Part shown: one piece after another, positions 55,731 through 64,000 of the stretch
How positions within the stretch are numbered: the stretch's first letter is position 1
Layout: the number at the start of each line of letters is the position of its first letter
From: JAOUJD01 sp963811265
GTDB taxonomy: Bacteria; Pseudomonadota; Gammaproteobacteria; Burkholderiales; Burkholderiaceae_F
Direction: 5' to 3'
Assembly: GCA_963811265.1 (NCBI GenBank)
Contig: CAWEQS010000026.1
Coordinates: forward strand, 434,001-498,000
DNA: 64,000 bases
Program-made: the position numbers and the translations under genes
Notes under the pieces: model-generated
Told to the model about the DNA's origin: nothing
The model's input: the letters and a program-made list of their open reading frames with translations, nothing else
The model's database searches: none

Positions 55731-56433
55731 CGTACCGCGGTCAACGCGTCGGCGCCGCGCGGCACACTCATAAAGACGCCTATCCCGCGTTGCGTAGCCG
55801 ATGATCGACGCGTCGGTCACCTTCTGGAGCGCTTCGCCCACCATGGATCCGCATTTCCAATGGTGCCGCCAGCATGTTGAGCGAGGCAATGCCCGGGTAG
55901 AGGTTCATCGAATTCCGACGGAAGTTGTCGGGCCGGGGACGGAAATGAGTCCGCGTAGCGGCAGCGCTTGGAGGACACGAAGGCTCGCCTATGCATCGCC
56001 CTGAATGGGCTGGCGACTCGTCACCGCGAGGACTACATTCTGAGGTCCGTTCCGCCCGGTGCCTTGGCCTCTCTGGTGTTCCTAGTGGACGTTGAATCCG
56101 TCTCGCTCCAGGTAGAAGTACTCTTTGAGAAGTGCGACATGGCTGACCGATCACACCGCTGTGAGATCTGCGACTCTGCGGACAGCGGGGCGCTGTTGCG
56201 GTAGTGCGATCTGCTCATCTCGATCAAACCGCGGCGGCACATCGCGCCGGCGCGGTCGCGCATCTCTTGCTTCCTTCCGCTTCCAAAATCGAAGGACTGA
56301 CGCTGGGAGATGGGAGAGAAGCCGCAGCCCTGGTATCCAAAGCACCGTAGTTTCCGTATCGAACGGCGTCGCGAGTGGGGTCGGGCAGTGAACCTTGCCC
56401 GCTGCGCCTCACGCGAGGCTGAGAACAAAGCAG
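55731..56433. other. 703-base unresolved stretch between ligase and pilin terminator
   Basis: No gene could be named. Minus-strand frames carry protein-like pieces that do not join in one frame: HVALLKEYFYLERDGFNVH near 56100, VVLAVTSR near 56020, MNLYPGIASLNMLAAPLEMR at about 55905-55860 and VGEALQKVTDASIIGYATR near 55830. Their order and spacing are what an indel-damaged minus-strand gene of about 150-200 codons, upstream of nothing recognisable, would look like. It may also be non-coding. No repeat, tRNA or terminator was seen here apart from the hairpin at 56434. Confidence 0.35.
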
Positions 56434-56457
56434 AACGGGCCGGAATACCGGCCCGTT
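56434..56457 (-). terminator. Intrinsic terminator of the pilin gene
   Basis: AACGGGCCGG (56434-56443), loop AATA, CCGGCCCGTT (56448-56457) is a perfect 10-base-pair stem. It extends by CAAAGC/GCTTTG around a two-base bulge. On the minus strand it lies 24 bases after the pilin stop and is followed by a T-rich CTTTGTTCTC. Confidence 0.8.
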
Positions 56458-56480
56458 GCTTTGCCAGAGACTGCTTCGTA

Positions 56481-56989
56481 TTACGTGCCGACGCCAGTCT
56501 TCGAGCGACCGCAGTTCGTGCCGAGCGTGCCATTGGAATTAGTCGCTACCCAGTCAATGCGATCGCCGGTAACCGCCGGCTCGGCGTCACAGTCACGACG
56601 CAGTTACCAGCCTGCGTGATGACCGGTAATATCGATCGCTCCGCGTGCCGTAAGCGTGATGGCACTGCGGCAAACTTCGGAGTCAGGCGATCGCGCAGTT
56701 GTCCGGCAGGAAGCCCCTCGCCAATCGAGACTGCGGCCCTCGCCGAGGTACCGAACACCTGCAGTCCACGGCAGGTCGCCCAGTGATCCGCCTTGATTCT
56801 GCGCGCACTCGGCGATCGCCTGCTTCAGTGGGCCCGACGCGTCTGAAAGTTATCCGACCACCGCGACCGAGTCACATAGTCCTGATACTGCGGAATCGCG
56901 ATAGCCGCCAGAATGCCGATGATCGCCACGACGATCATCAACTCGATCAGGGTGAAGCCGCGCTGGACGCGGGCGATTTGACGTTTCAT
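56481..56989 (-). CDS. pilA: Type IV major pilin, frameshifted
   Basis: Structural subunit of type IV pili. The leader MKRQIARVQRG ends in the prepilin peptidase site G/F, followed by FTLIELMIVVAIIGILAAIA with Glu5, then IPQYQDYVTRSRWSD. A middle frame gives PLKQAIAECAQNQGGSLGDL, and the last frame GDRIDWVATNSNGTLGTNC with a C-terminal Cys, the usual disulfide-bounded loop. Frame changes lie near 56840, 56720 and 56610; repaired length is about 169 residues. ATG 56989 has GGAG upstream. Sigma-54-type promoter and terminator flank it, so it is a single-gene unit. Confidence 0.88.
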
Positions 56990-57057
56990 TGAGTAGAATC
57001 TCCACTTAGGAACTGACTTCGGAACAGACCGGCCCCATGCCGATGCGGTAAGTAGTC

Positions 57058-57073
57058 TCCAAGATCCGTGCCA
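57058..57073 (-). promoter_or_regulatory. Sigma-54-type promoter of the pilin gene
   Basis: On the minus strand TGGCACGGATCTTGGA matches the sigma-54 consensus TGGCACG-N4-TTGCA except for G instead of C in the -12 element. It lies 69 bases upstream of the pilin ATG. PilS/PilR and RpoN control of pilA is established in related bacteria. Confidence 0.65.
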
Positions 57074-57183
57074 GGGCGAAATGTCCGCTTATCGCGGTGA
57101 AACGACCGCCAATTCGCGGGATGTCTGACGCAAAGCGTCAGTCGGGGGTGACCAAACGCGTCAGGGGATGACCAACACGGTAT

Positions 57184-57205
57184 GGCCCACCCGATCGGAT
57201 GGGCC
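57184..57205 (-). terminator. Hairpin after the FHA gene
   Basis: GGCCCA (57184-57189) pairs with TGGGCC (57200-57205) around a near-palindromic CCCGATCGGA. It lies 13 bases past the FHA gene stop on the minus strand. No clear T-run follows, so termination is plausible but not strong. A second hairpin, CTGACGC-AAA-GCGTCAG at 57125-57141, lies further on. Confidence 0.45.
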
Positions 57206-57217
57206 GGCGGAGGACTG

Positions 57218-57910
57218 CTAGGCCGCGGCGGCCTGCATCGGCGCGTTCACGAACTCCATGCGCACGCCGGCGAGTTCGATGACGTCCTTGTGCTTCAGCG
57301 GATGCGCGGCCGAGCCGAGGTTCACGCCGTTGACGCTCGGGAAGACGTCGCCCTCGACGTGGGCGATGAAGTAGCCGGTCGGGCGGCGCGTGATGACCGC
57401 CACCTGGTGGCCCGGACGGCCGATCGTCGTCAGCGCCTTCATGAGCTGGAGTTCGCGGCCCTCGTTGGCGCCGGAGAGGATGCGGATCGACGCGCCGACC
57501 GGGACTTCCTCGACGCCGCCGCCGGGCTGCTTGATCTGGATCGTGGCCGGGCCCGGCCCGTAGAACTCGCGCCGCAGCGGCTGCGAGGTGTCGATGTCGA
57601 CTTCGCCTTCGCTGCCGGACGCGCCATCGGCGAGGAACTTCAGGCGGTACTTGCCGATCTCGAGCGTGTCCCCGCTCTGCAGCAGGTGCTTCTTGATCGG
57701 CTGGCCGTTGACGGTCGTGCCGTTGGTGGAACCGAGATCCTCGAGGTAGACCTCGCCACCGGCGGAGTAGATGACCGCGTGCTCGCCGCTCACGGCGAGG
57801 TTGTCGATGACGACGTCGTTGTGCGAGCGGCGGCCGATCGTGGTGCGGTCCTTGGCCAGACCCACCTCGCGCAGCACGACGCCATCCAAACTCAGGACCA
57901 GCCTAGGCAT
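57218..57910 (-). CDS. Protein with two FHA domains
   Basis: Phosphothreonine-binding adaptor of 230 residues. First FHA domain, residues 20-90: TTIGRRSHNDVVIDNLAVSG, EHAVIY and LEDLGSTNGTTVNG. The second, about 140-220, is less typical (RELQLMKALTTIGRPGHQVA, FPSVNGVNLGS). ATG 57910 follows GGGGGAAG. It is 86 bases downstream of a PP2C phosphatase on the same strand, a pairing usual in Ser/Thr phosphorylation pathways; no kinase gene is in the window. Confidence 0.88.
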   Translation of the reverse strand: MPRLVLSLDGVVLREVGLAKDRTTIGRRSHNDVVIDNLAVSGEHAVIYSAGGEVYLEDLGSTNGTTVNGQPIKKHLLQSGDTLEIGKYRLKFLADGASGSEGEVDIDTSQPLRREFYGPGPATIQIKQPGGGVEEVPVGASIRILSGANEGRELQLMKALTTIGRPGHQVAVITRRPTGYFIAHVEGDVFPSVNGVNLGSAAHPLKHKDVIELAGVRMEFVNAPMQAAAA

Positions 57911-57996
57911 TTCTTCCCCCTGGGCTCGCATTCTCTTCTTTCGAGGAATTCTGCCAGCCCACAATTAGCTTGCCAATCAACCTCGTTACTCGAGGC

Positions 57997-58758
57997 CTAC
58001 CCGTTTCGTGCGAGGACCTCGATCACGATCACCGAGATGTTGTCCCGCCCCCCTGCCTCGTTGGCCAGGTCGACCAGCCGGCGCGCGGATTCATGGACGT
58101 CATCTTCGCCGATGGACAGCAGCCCCGCAATCTCGTAGGTACCCACCATTTCGGTTAACCCATCGGAGCACAGCATCAGCAGGTCGCCGACCTCGACGTC
58201 CACGTCCCGGATCTCGGGCTCGATGTCGGCCGCCGCGCCCAGCGCGCGGGTGACGAGGTTCTTGGCCGGCAGCACCCGCGCCTCTTCCTCGGTCACCATC
58301 CCCGCGTCGAGCAGTTCCTGCGAGAACGAGTGGTCGTGGGTCAGTTGCTCAAGTTCGCCGTTGCGGAACCGATACAGCCGCGAGTCGCCTGTATGCGCGA
58401 TCCAGAGCCGCTCTTCGAGGAACCACGCGACCACCAGCGTGGTGGCCATGCCGTCGAAGGCCGAACTGTGCAGGGCCGCGTGAAAGATGGTGCCGTTGAT
58501 GTCGGTGACCGTGTCGTACATGACCTGGTCGGGCGCGAACGGCACGCCCGACGCGCGGGACCGGGCGAGCGCCGTCGACAGCCGGTCGAGGACCGCGCTG
58601 ACCGCCATCACGCTCGCGACCTCGCCCGCGCTGTAGCCGCCGAGGCCGTCGGCGAGCACGAAGAGGTTGCACGCGGGGTCGGCGCCGATCGCGTCCTCGT
58701 TCAGCGGACGGACCAGGCCCGTGTGCGTCCTGAACGCGAAGTCGAGCACGAAGCTCAG
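57997..58758 (-). CDS. PP2C-type Ser/Thr protein phosphatase
   Basis: Metal-dependent phosphatase of about 253 residues with all PP2C blocks: LVRPLNEDAIGADP, FVLADGLGGYSAGEVAS (metal-binding Asp and Gly), GMATTLVVAWF, IAHTGDSRLYRFR, LLMLCSDGLTEMV and EAGGRDNISVIVIE. No ATG fits: GGAGGG lies 8 bases before a CTG (58758) and 17 before a GTG (58749), so a non-ATG start is likely. An open extension to 58887 is basic and non-conserved. Probably acts on the partner of the FHA protein. Confidence 0.88.
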   Translation of the reverse strand: MSFVLDFAFRTHTGLVRPLNEDAIGADPACNLFVLADGLGGYSAGEVASVMAVSAVLDRLSTALARSRASGVPFAPDQVMYDTVTDINGTIFHAALHSSAFDGMATTLVVAWFLEERLWIAHTGDSRLYRFRNGELEQLTHDHSFSQELLDAGMVTEEEARVLPAKNLVTRALGAAADIEPEIRDVDVEVGDLLMLCSDGLTEMVGTYEIAGLLSIGEDDVHESARRLVDLANEAGGRDNISVIVIEVLARNG

Positions 58759-58816
58759 TGGACTACCCTCCGCGCTGCGCGCTGCGGGATGAGCGCTTCG
58801 GAGCGGCCGTGCGCGC

Positions 58817-59524
58817 TCATGCAGCCGCCGACTTCCCGCGGCGCCGCGCGAGGGCCTTCGCGATGAAGACGACGGCGAGCGCGCCAAGCGTGCTGCCGAT
58901 GTAGCCGACCATCACGTGGTCGGGCAGGTGCGGCTTGACCCAGACGTCGCCGACGATCAGCCCGCCCGCGATCCAGCCGAGCAGCGCCGCGCCGAGCATG
59001 ACGATCACCGGGAAGCGGTCGAGCATCTTCAGGATGATCTGGCTGCCGAAGACGATGAACGGGACGCTCACCAGCAGGCCGAAGATGATCAGCCCGGTGC
59101 GCTGGCTGGGATCGGCCTGCTCCGCGGCGCCGGCGATCGCGATCACGTTGTCGAGCGACATCACGAAGTCCGCGACGATGATCGTCTTGATCGCCGCGAA
59201 CAGCTTGTCGCTCGCCTTGATGTGCCCGTGCTCGCCCTCTTCCTCGGCGGGCGCCAGCAGCTTCACGCCGATCCAGATCAGCAGGACGCCGCCCACCAGC
59301 TTCAGCAGCGGCACGTTGAGCAGCGCCACCGCCACGGTGATCAGGATGACGCGCAGGATGATCGCGCCGGCCGCGCCCCAGAAGATTCCCTGGCGGCGCG
59401 ACTTGGCCGGCAGGTTGCGGCAGGCGAGCGCGATCACGACGGCGTTGTCGCCGCCGAGAAGGATGTCGATGATGATGATCTGGAGGATCGCATTCCACTC
59501 CAGGTTCATCAGCCACGCGAGCAT
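58817..59524 (-). CDS. TerC/YjbE-family integral membrane protein
   Basis: A 235-residue protein with seven helices. Characteristic are IIIIDILLGGDNAVVIALAC with the conserved GGDN, and VADFVMSLDNVIAIAGAAEQ with the second acidic DN pair. TerC-type proteins export or handle metals such as Mn2+, often to load exoenzymes. A charged His-containing loop (EEEGEHGHIKASDK) is between helices 3 and 4. It lies 42 bases after sucD, the common order in Burkholderiales. Confidence 0.92.
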   Translation of the reverse strand: MLAWLMNLEWNAILQIIIIDILLGGDNAVVIALACRNLPAKSRRQGIFWGAAGAIILRVILITVAVALLNVPLLKLVGGVLLIWIGVKLLAPAEEEGEHGHIKASDKLFAAIKTIIVADFVMSLDNVIAIAGAAEQADPSQRTGLIIFGLLVSVPFIVFGSQIILKMLDRFPVIVMLGAALLGWIAGGLIVGDVWVKPHLPDHVMVGYIGSTLGALAVVFIAKALARRRGKSAAA

Positions 59525-59566
59525 TGCAGTCTCCCGGGTTCGCGCGGTGCGCCGGCGCTCGTTCTG

Positions 59567-60448
<882 letters not shown>

Positions 60449-60468
60449 GGTCTGTCCCCGTCCCTGCT

Positions 60469-61639
60469 CTACTTGGCGCCGTTCGCGGCGGCGATGACCT
60501 TCTGGGCGGCTTCCGCCATGGTGTCCGCCGAGATGATCGGCAGTCCGGAGTCGGCGAGGATCTTCTTGCCGAGTTGCTCGTTGGTGCCCTTCATGCGCAC
60601 CACCAGCGGCACCTGCAGGTGCACCGCGCGCGACGCGGCGACCACGCCTTCGGCGATCACGTCGCAGCGCATGATGCCGCCGAAGATGTTGACGAGGATC
60701 GCCTTGAGCTTCGGGTTGCGCAGCATCAGCTTGAAGGCCTCGGTGACCTTCTCGGTCGTGGCGCCGCCGCCGACGTCGAGGAAGTTGGCCGGCTCGCCGC
60801 CGAACAGCTTGATCGTGTCCATCGTCGCCATCGCCAGCCCGGCGCCGTTCACCAGGCAGCCGATGTTGCCGTCGAGCTGGATGTAGGTGAGATCGAACTT
60901 CGAGGCCTCGACCTCGGCCGGATCCTCTTCGTCGAGGTCGCGCATCTCGACGATGTCCGGGTGGCGGTACAGCGCGTTCGAGTCGAAGTTCATCTTCGAG
61001 TCGAGCGCGATCACGCGGCCGTCACCGGTCAGGATCAGCGGGTTGATCTCCGCGAGCGACGCGTCGGTTTCCCAGAACGCCTTGTAGAGCCCCTGCAGCA
61101 CCGCGCGCGCGGCCGGCACGCTGGCGGCCGGGATGCCGATCTTGGCGGCGACGTCGTCGGCTTCGCGCGTCGGTCAGGCCGGCCGACGGATCGATGTGGA
61201 CCTTGTGGATCTTCTCCGGCGTGTGCGCCGCGACTTCCTCGATGTCCATGCCGCCCTCGGAGCTGGCCATCAGCGTCACGCGCTGCGTCGAGCGGTCCAC
61301 CACCATGCCGACGTACAGCTCCTTCTTGATGTCGGCGCCCTCCTCGACCAGCAGCCTCCGCACCTTCTGGCCGGCGGGGCCGGTCTGGTGCGTCACGAGC
61401 TGCATGCCGAGGATCTCGGAGGCGCGCTGGCGCACTTCGTCGAGCGAGCGTGCGAGCTTCACGCCGCCGCCCTTGCCGCGACCGCCTGCGTGGATCTGGG
61501 CCTTCACCACCCACACCGGCCCGCCGAGCGACTGCGCGGCCTTCACGGCCTCGTCGACGCTGAACGCGGCAACGCCGCGCGGCACCGGCACGCCGTAGCG
61601 CCGGAACAGCTCCTTGCCCTGGTACTCGTGGATCTTCAT
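60469..61639 (-). CDS. sucC: Succinyl-CoA synthetase subunit beta, frameshifted
   Basis: ATP-grasp subunit partner of SucD, 389 residues after repair. Starts MKIHEYQGKELFRRYGVPVP; KAQIHAGGRGKGGGVKLA is the nucleotide site; later LAEINPLILTGDGRVIALD and GAGLAMATMDTIKLFGGEPA. One extra base at 61163-61169 (GACGCG, extra C, GAAGCC) breaks the frame; repair gives GLTDAEADDVAAKIGIP. Its ATG overlaps the DUF2889 stop (ATGA). Confidence 0.95.
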
Positions 61640-62244
61640 CGTGTCATCCCGTCCTTGATCGGAGTCGGTGGTGGCTGGTCTTTCGCCGCTGCACGCTTCT
61701 TCGGCTCGTACCAGCGCGGGTAGTACTTCTCGACAGCGGGCCCGTCGCTGCGCAAGGCGTGGCAACGGTCGAGTTGCCACGGCTTGGTGTCGTCCTGGTG
61801 GTGCGTGTCGTGCGCGGTGTCGCGCGTCTTGAAGACTTCGTCCGCGAACGCCTGCACCGCCGCGGTGGGCAGCACCTTCGCGAGTTCGGTGATGTGCGAA
61901 CAGCCGTGCACGCCGCCCAGCCGTGCCTGCACGTGCTTGCGGAAGTCCTGCAGCAGGTTCAGCCCGACCAGCTTGGCGTAGTCAGGGCCGATCGCGTCGC
62001 AGTGGCCTGGATAGGGGACCCACTTCGATTCGGCATGCGCCGCGAGGACGTTGGTCTTGGTATCGATGGTGACGGTCAGCACCATCTCGTGCACCGGATC
62101 GCCCGCCTTGCGCACGCCGGTGGCGAGCGGGAAGTCGCGGTACTTGGTGTCGACGAGCACCGCTTCGAGGTCCCACAGCCCGTCGTCGCGTGCGTAGGCA
62201 TCGACTCGAATCGAGCGCGTGTGGACGTGGCGGCGAGAAGGCAT
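61636..62244 (-). CDS. DUF2889 domain protein
   Basis: A 202-residue protein of the DUF2889 family, found upstream of sucC in many Burkholderiales. Blocks: RSIRVDAYARDDGLWDLEAV, VHEMVLTVTIDTKTNVLAAH and a C-terminal GCSHITELAKVLPTAAVQAF with Cys and His. Function is not known. ATG 62244 is preferred; the frame continues upstream with low-complexity Pro residues. It starts right after the recX terminator and overlaps sucC by 4 bases, so it is likely the first gene of the sucCD operon. Confidence 0.85.
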   Translation of the reverse strand: MPSRRHVHTRSIRVDAYARDDGLWDLEAVLVDTKYRDFPLATGVRKAGDPVHEMVLTVTIDTKTNVLAAHAESKWVPYPGHCDAIGPDYAKLVGLNLLQDFRKHVQARLGGVHGCSHITELAKVLPTAAVQAFADEVFKTRDTAHDTHHQDDTKPWQLDRCHALRSDGPAVEKYYPRWYEPKKRAAAKDQPPPTPIKDGMTR

Positions 62245-62255
62245 CGGCGGGGGCG

Positions 62256-62298
62256 AAAAAACGGGCCGCCTTTGGAATATTTCATGTGGTGCGGCCCG
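62256..62298 (-). terminator. Intrinsic terminator after recA-recX
   Basis: On the minus strand CGGGCCGC and GCGGCCCG (plus positions 62262-62269 and 62291-62298) form an 8-base-pair stem around a 21-base loop, followed by TTTTTT (62256-62261). It lies about 75 bases past the recX stop and separates recAX from the DUF2889-sucCD unit. Confidence 0.7.
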
Positions 62299-62372
62299 GT
62301 CGAGAAATTTAGCACAGCGACCCTGCCGCCCCGAGGGGCGCCGACATGCGGCGCGCAGATCAGCCGGACAGC

Positions 62373-62843
62373 TCAGTCCTCGCCAGGCAGGCCGCGCAGC
62401 AGCTTGCCGATCGTCTCCGCGGAAAAGCCGCGCGACTGGAGAAAGCGGGCCTGCCGTGCCCGCTCCTGCGGCGTGCCCGGAAGCTCGCCGAAGCGCCGCG
62501 TCCACACGGCGCGCGCGCGCTCGAGTTCCGTGCCCTTGAGCGATGCGACCGCGCGATCGGCGGTCTCGGGCTTCACGCCCGAGGACTTGAGGTCGAAGCG
62601 GATGCGGGCATCGCCAAACCGCTCGGCGCGCGTGCGCGTGAGCGTGCCGGCGTAGCGCTCGTCGGACAGCAGCTTGTCGCGCTCGAGCGCGTCGAGCACC
62701 TGGTCGATTTCGGCGGGATCGTCCTCGGCGGTCAATCCACGCCGCAGCTTCGCGGCGAGTTCTGCCCGGCTGTGTTCGCGCCGCGCGAGGAAGGCGACGG
62801 CGCGCGCGAACAGGCTTCGGGCTTCCCGCCTGCCGCGCGCCAT
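62373..62843 (-). CDS. recX: Regulatory protein RecX
   Basis: Modulator that inhibits RecA filaments. The 156-residue helical-repeat protein has SLFARAVAFLARREHSRAEL, LDALERDKLLSDERYAGTLT and RARQARFLQSRGFSAETIGK. It lies 19 bases after recA on the same strand, the universal arrangement, and shares its SOS control. Confidence 0.93.
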   Translation of the reverse strand: MARGRREARSLFARAVAFLARREHSRAELAAKLRRGLTAEDDPAEIDQVLDALERDKLLSDERYAGTLTRTRAERFGDARIRFDLKSSGVKPETADRAVASLKGTELERARAVWTRRFGELPGTPQERARQARFLQSRGFSAETIGKLLRGLPGED

Positions 62844-62862
62844 CGTGAGACGGGCGACCCGG

Positions 62863-63888
<1,026 letters not shown>

Positions 63889-63980
63889 TCCAATGCTCCT
63901 TCCGTCATCCATCACCGCCTCCGCTCGCCCTGTCCGTCACCTGGAATCCGGCCCGACCACGGGCTGGACCTGCGCTTCAG

Positions 63981-64000
63981 ACCTGTTAAAACATACAGTA
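63981..64000 (-). promoter_or_regulatory. LexA (SOS) box upstream of recA
   Basis: CTGT (63983-63986), eight bases TAAAACAT, ACAG (63995-63998) fits the CTGT-N8-ACAG LexA operator, extended by TA at its right end. It lies about 95 bases upstream of the recA start, as expected for SOS control of recA-recX. Confidence 0.85.

Noticed and set aside
57125..57141. CTGACGC-AAA-GCGTCAG as an operator for the pilin
   Set aside because: It is a simple hairpin in the gap between two minus-strand genes, more than 50 bases upstream of the -24 element; it could be a regulator site, but nothing supports a specific one.

Overview
The window is GC-rich, densely coded chromosomal DNA. Gene content and order point to a betaproteobacterium, most likely of the order Burkholderiales: pcnB-folK-dNK-panB-panC, queA-tgt-yajC-secD-secF, a Bug/TctAB solute uptake locus, and recA-recX-DUF2889-sucC-sucD-TerC-pilA-ligase. 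No rRNA operon, phage, CRISPR array or transposase was seen. One tRNA-Leu(CAA) lies at 4079-4165.

Layout. 1-4.0 kb: RNA polyadenylation (pcnB, 5' end cut by the window), folate (folK), a deoxynucleoside kinase and pantothenate synthesis (panBC). 4.1-9.7 kb: tRNA-Leu, queuosine genes queA-tgt, and the Sec accessory complex yajC-secD-secF. 9.7-16.6 kb: cytochrome b561-type and cytochrome c' genes (convergent), purB, a GST, a glycerophosphodiesterase, a hotdog protein, a CoA-transferase, acylphosphatase and a GNAT acetyltransferase. 16.6-22.4 kb: a tripartite tricarboxylate transporter (receptor-tctB-tctA-receptor) followed by a gamma-glutamyltransferase-family gene. 22.4-23.0 kb: an inverted pair of an interspersed repeat. 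23.0-25.2 kb: a FabH-like ketosynthase and a beta-hydroxyacid dehydrogenase. 25.2-32.5 kb: an arsenosugar-type cluster (ArsS radical SAM, a TVP38 membrane domain fused to a flavin disulfide reductase, two arsenosugar-type glycosyltransferases, DUF3047, a stand-alone NDH-2/SelD-N-like flavoprotein), ended by a third repeat copy. 32.9-37.4 kb: an exported amidase and pntAA-pntAB-pntB transhydrogenase. 37.5-39.2 kb: Nudix hydrolase and mnmA in unusually tight, possibly fused, arrangement. 39.2-55.7 kb: a surface-polysaccharide locus (UDP-sugar epimerase, membrane glycosyltransferase, ABC flippase, four GT4 enzymes, an AsnB-type amidotransferase, a WecA-like initiating transferase, a FlaA1/WbpM-type dehydratase, a Wzy/PglL-like ligase). 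55.7-57.1 kb: an unresolved stretch and a type IV pilin gene with a sigma-54-type promoter and a strong terminator. 57.2-64 kb: FHA and PP2C proteins, TerC, sucDC, DUF2889, recX and recA with a LexA box.

A feature of the whole window is pervasive single-base frameshifts in genes that should be intact (panB, secD, tctA, pntAA, mnmA, sucC and others), mostly +1 within G/C runs or CGCG tracts. Damage is densest at 42.7-50.1 kb and 54.6-57 kb. I read this mainly as uncorrected long-read sequencing error, not gene decay, so coordinates of affected genes span the whole reconstructed reading frame.

The two most unusual regions are the ArsS-centred redox and sugar cluster without a visible arsenite methyltransferase, and the polysaccharide locus that leads through a ligase to a pilin gene. 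The latter suggests a complete lipid-linked-glycan pathway feeding pilin or LPS glycosylation.
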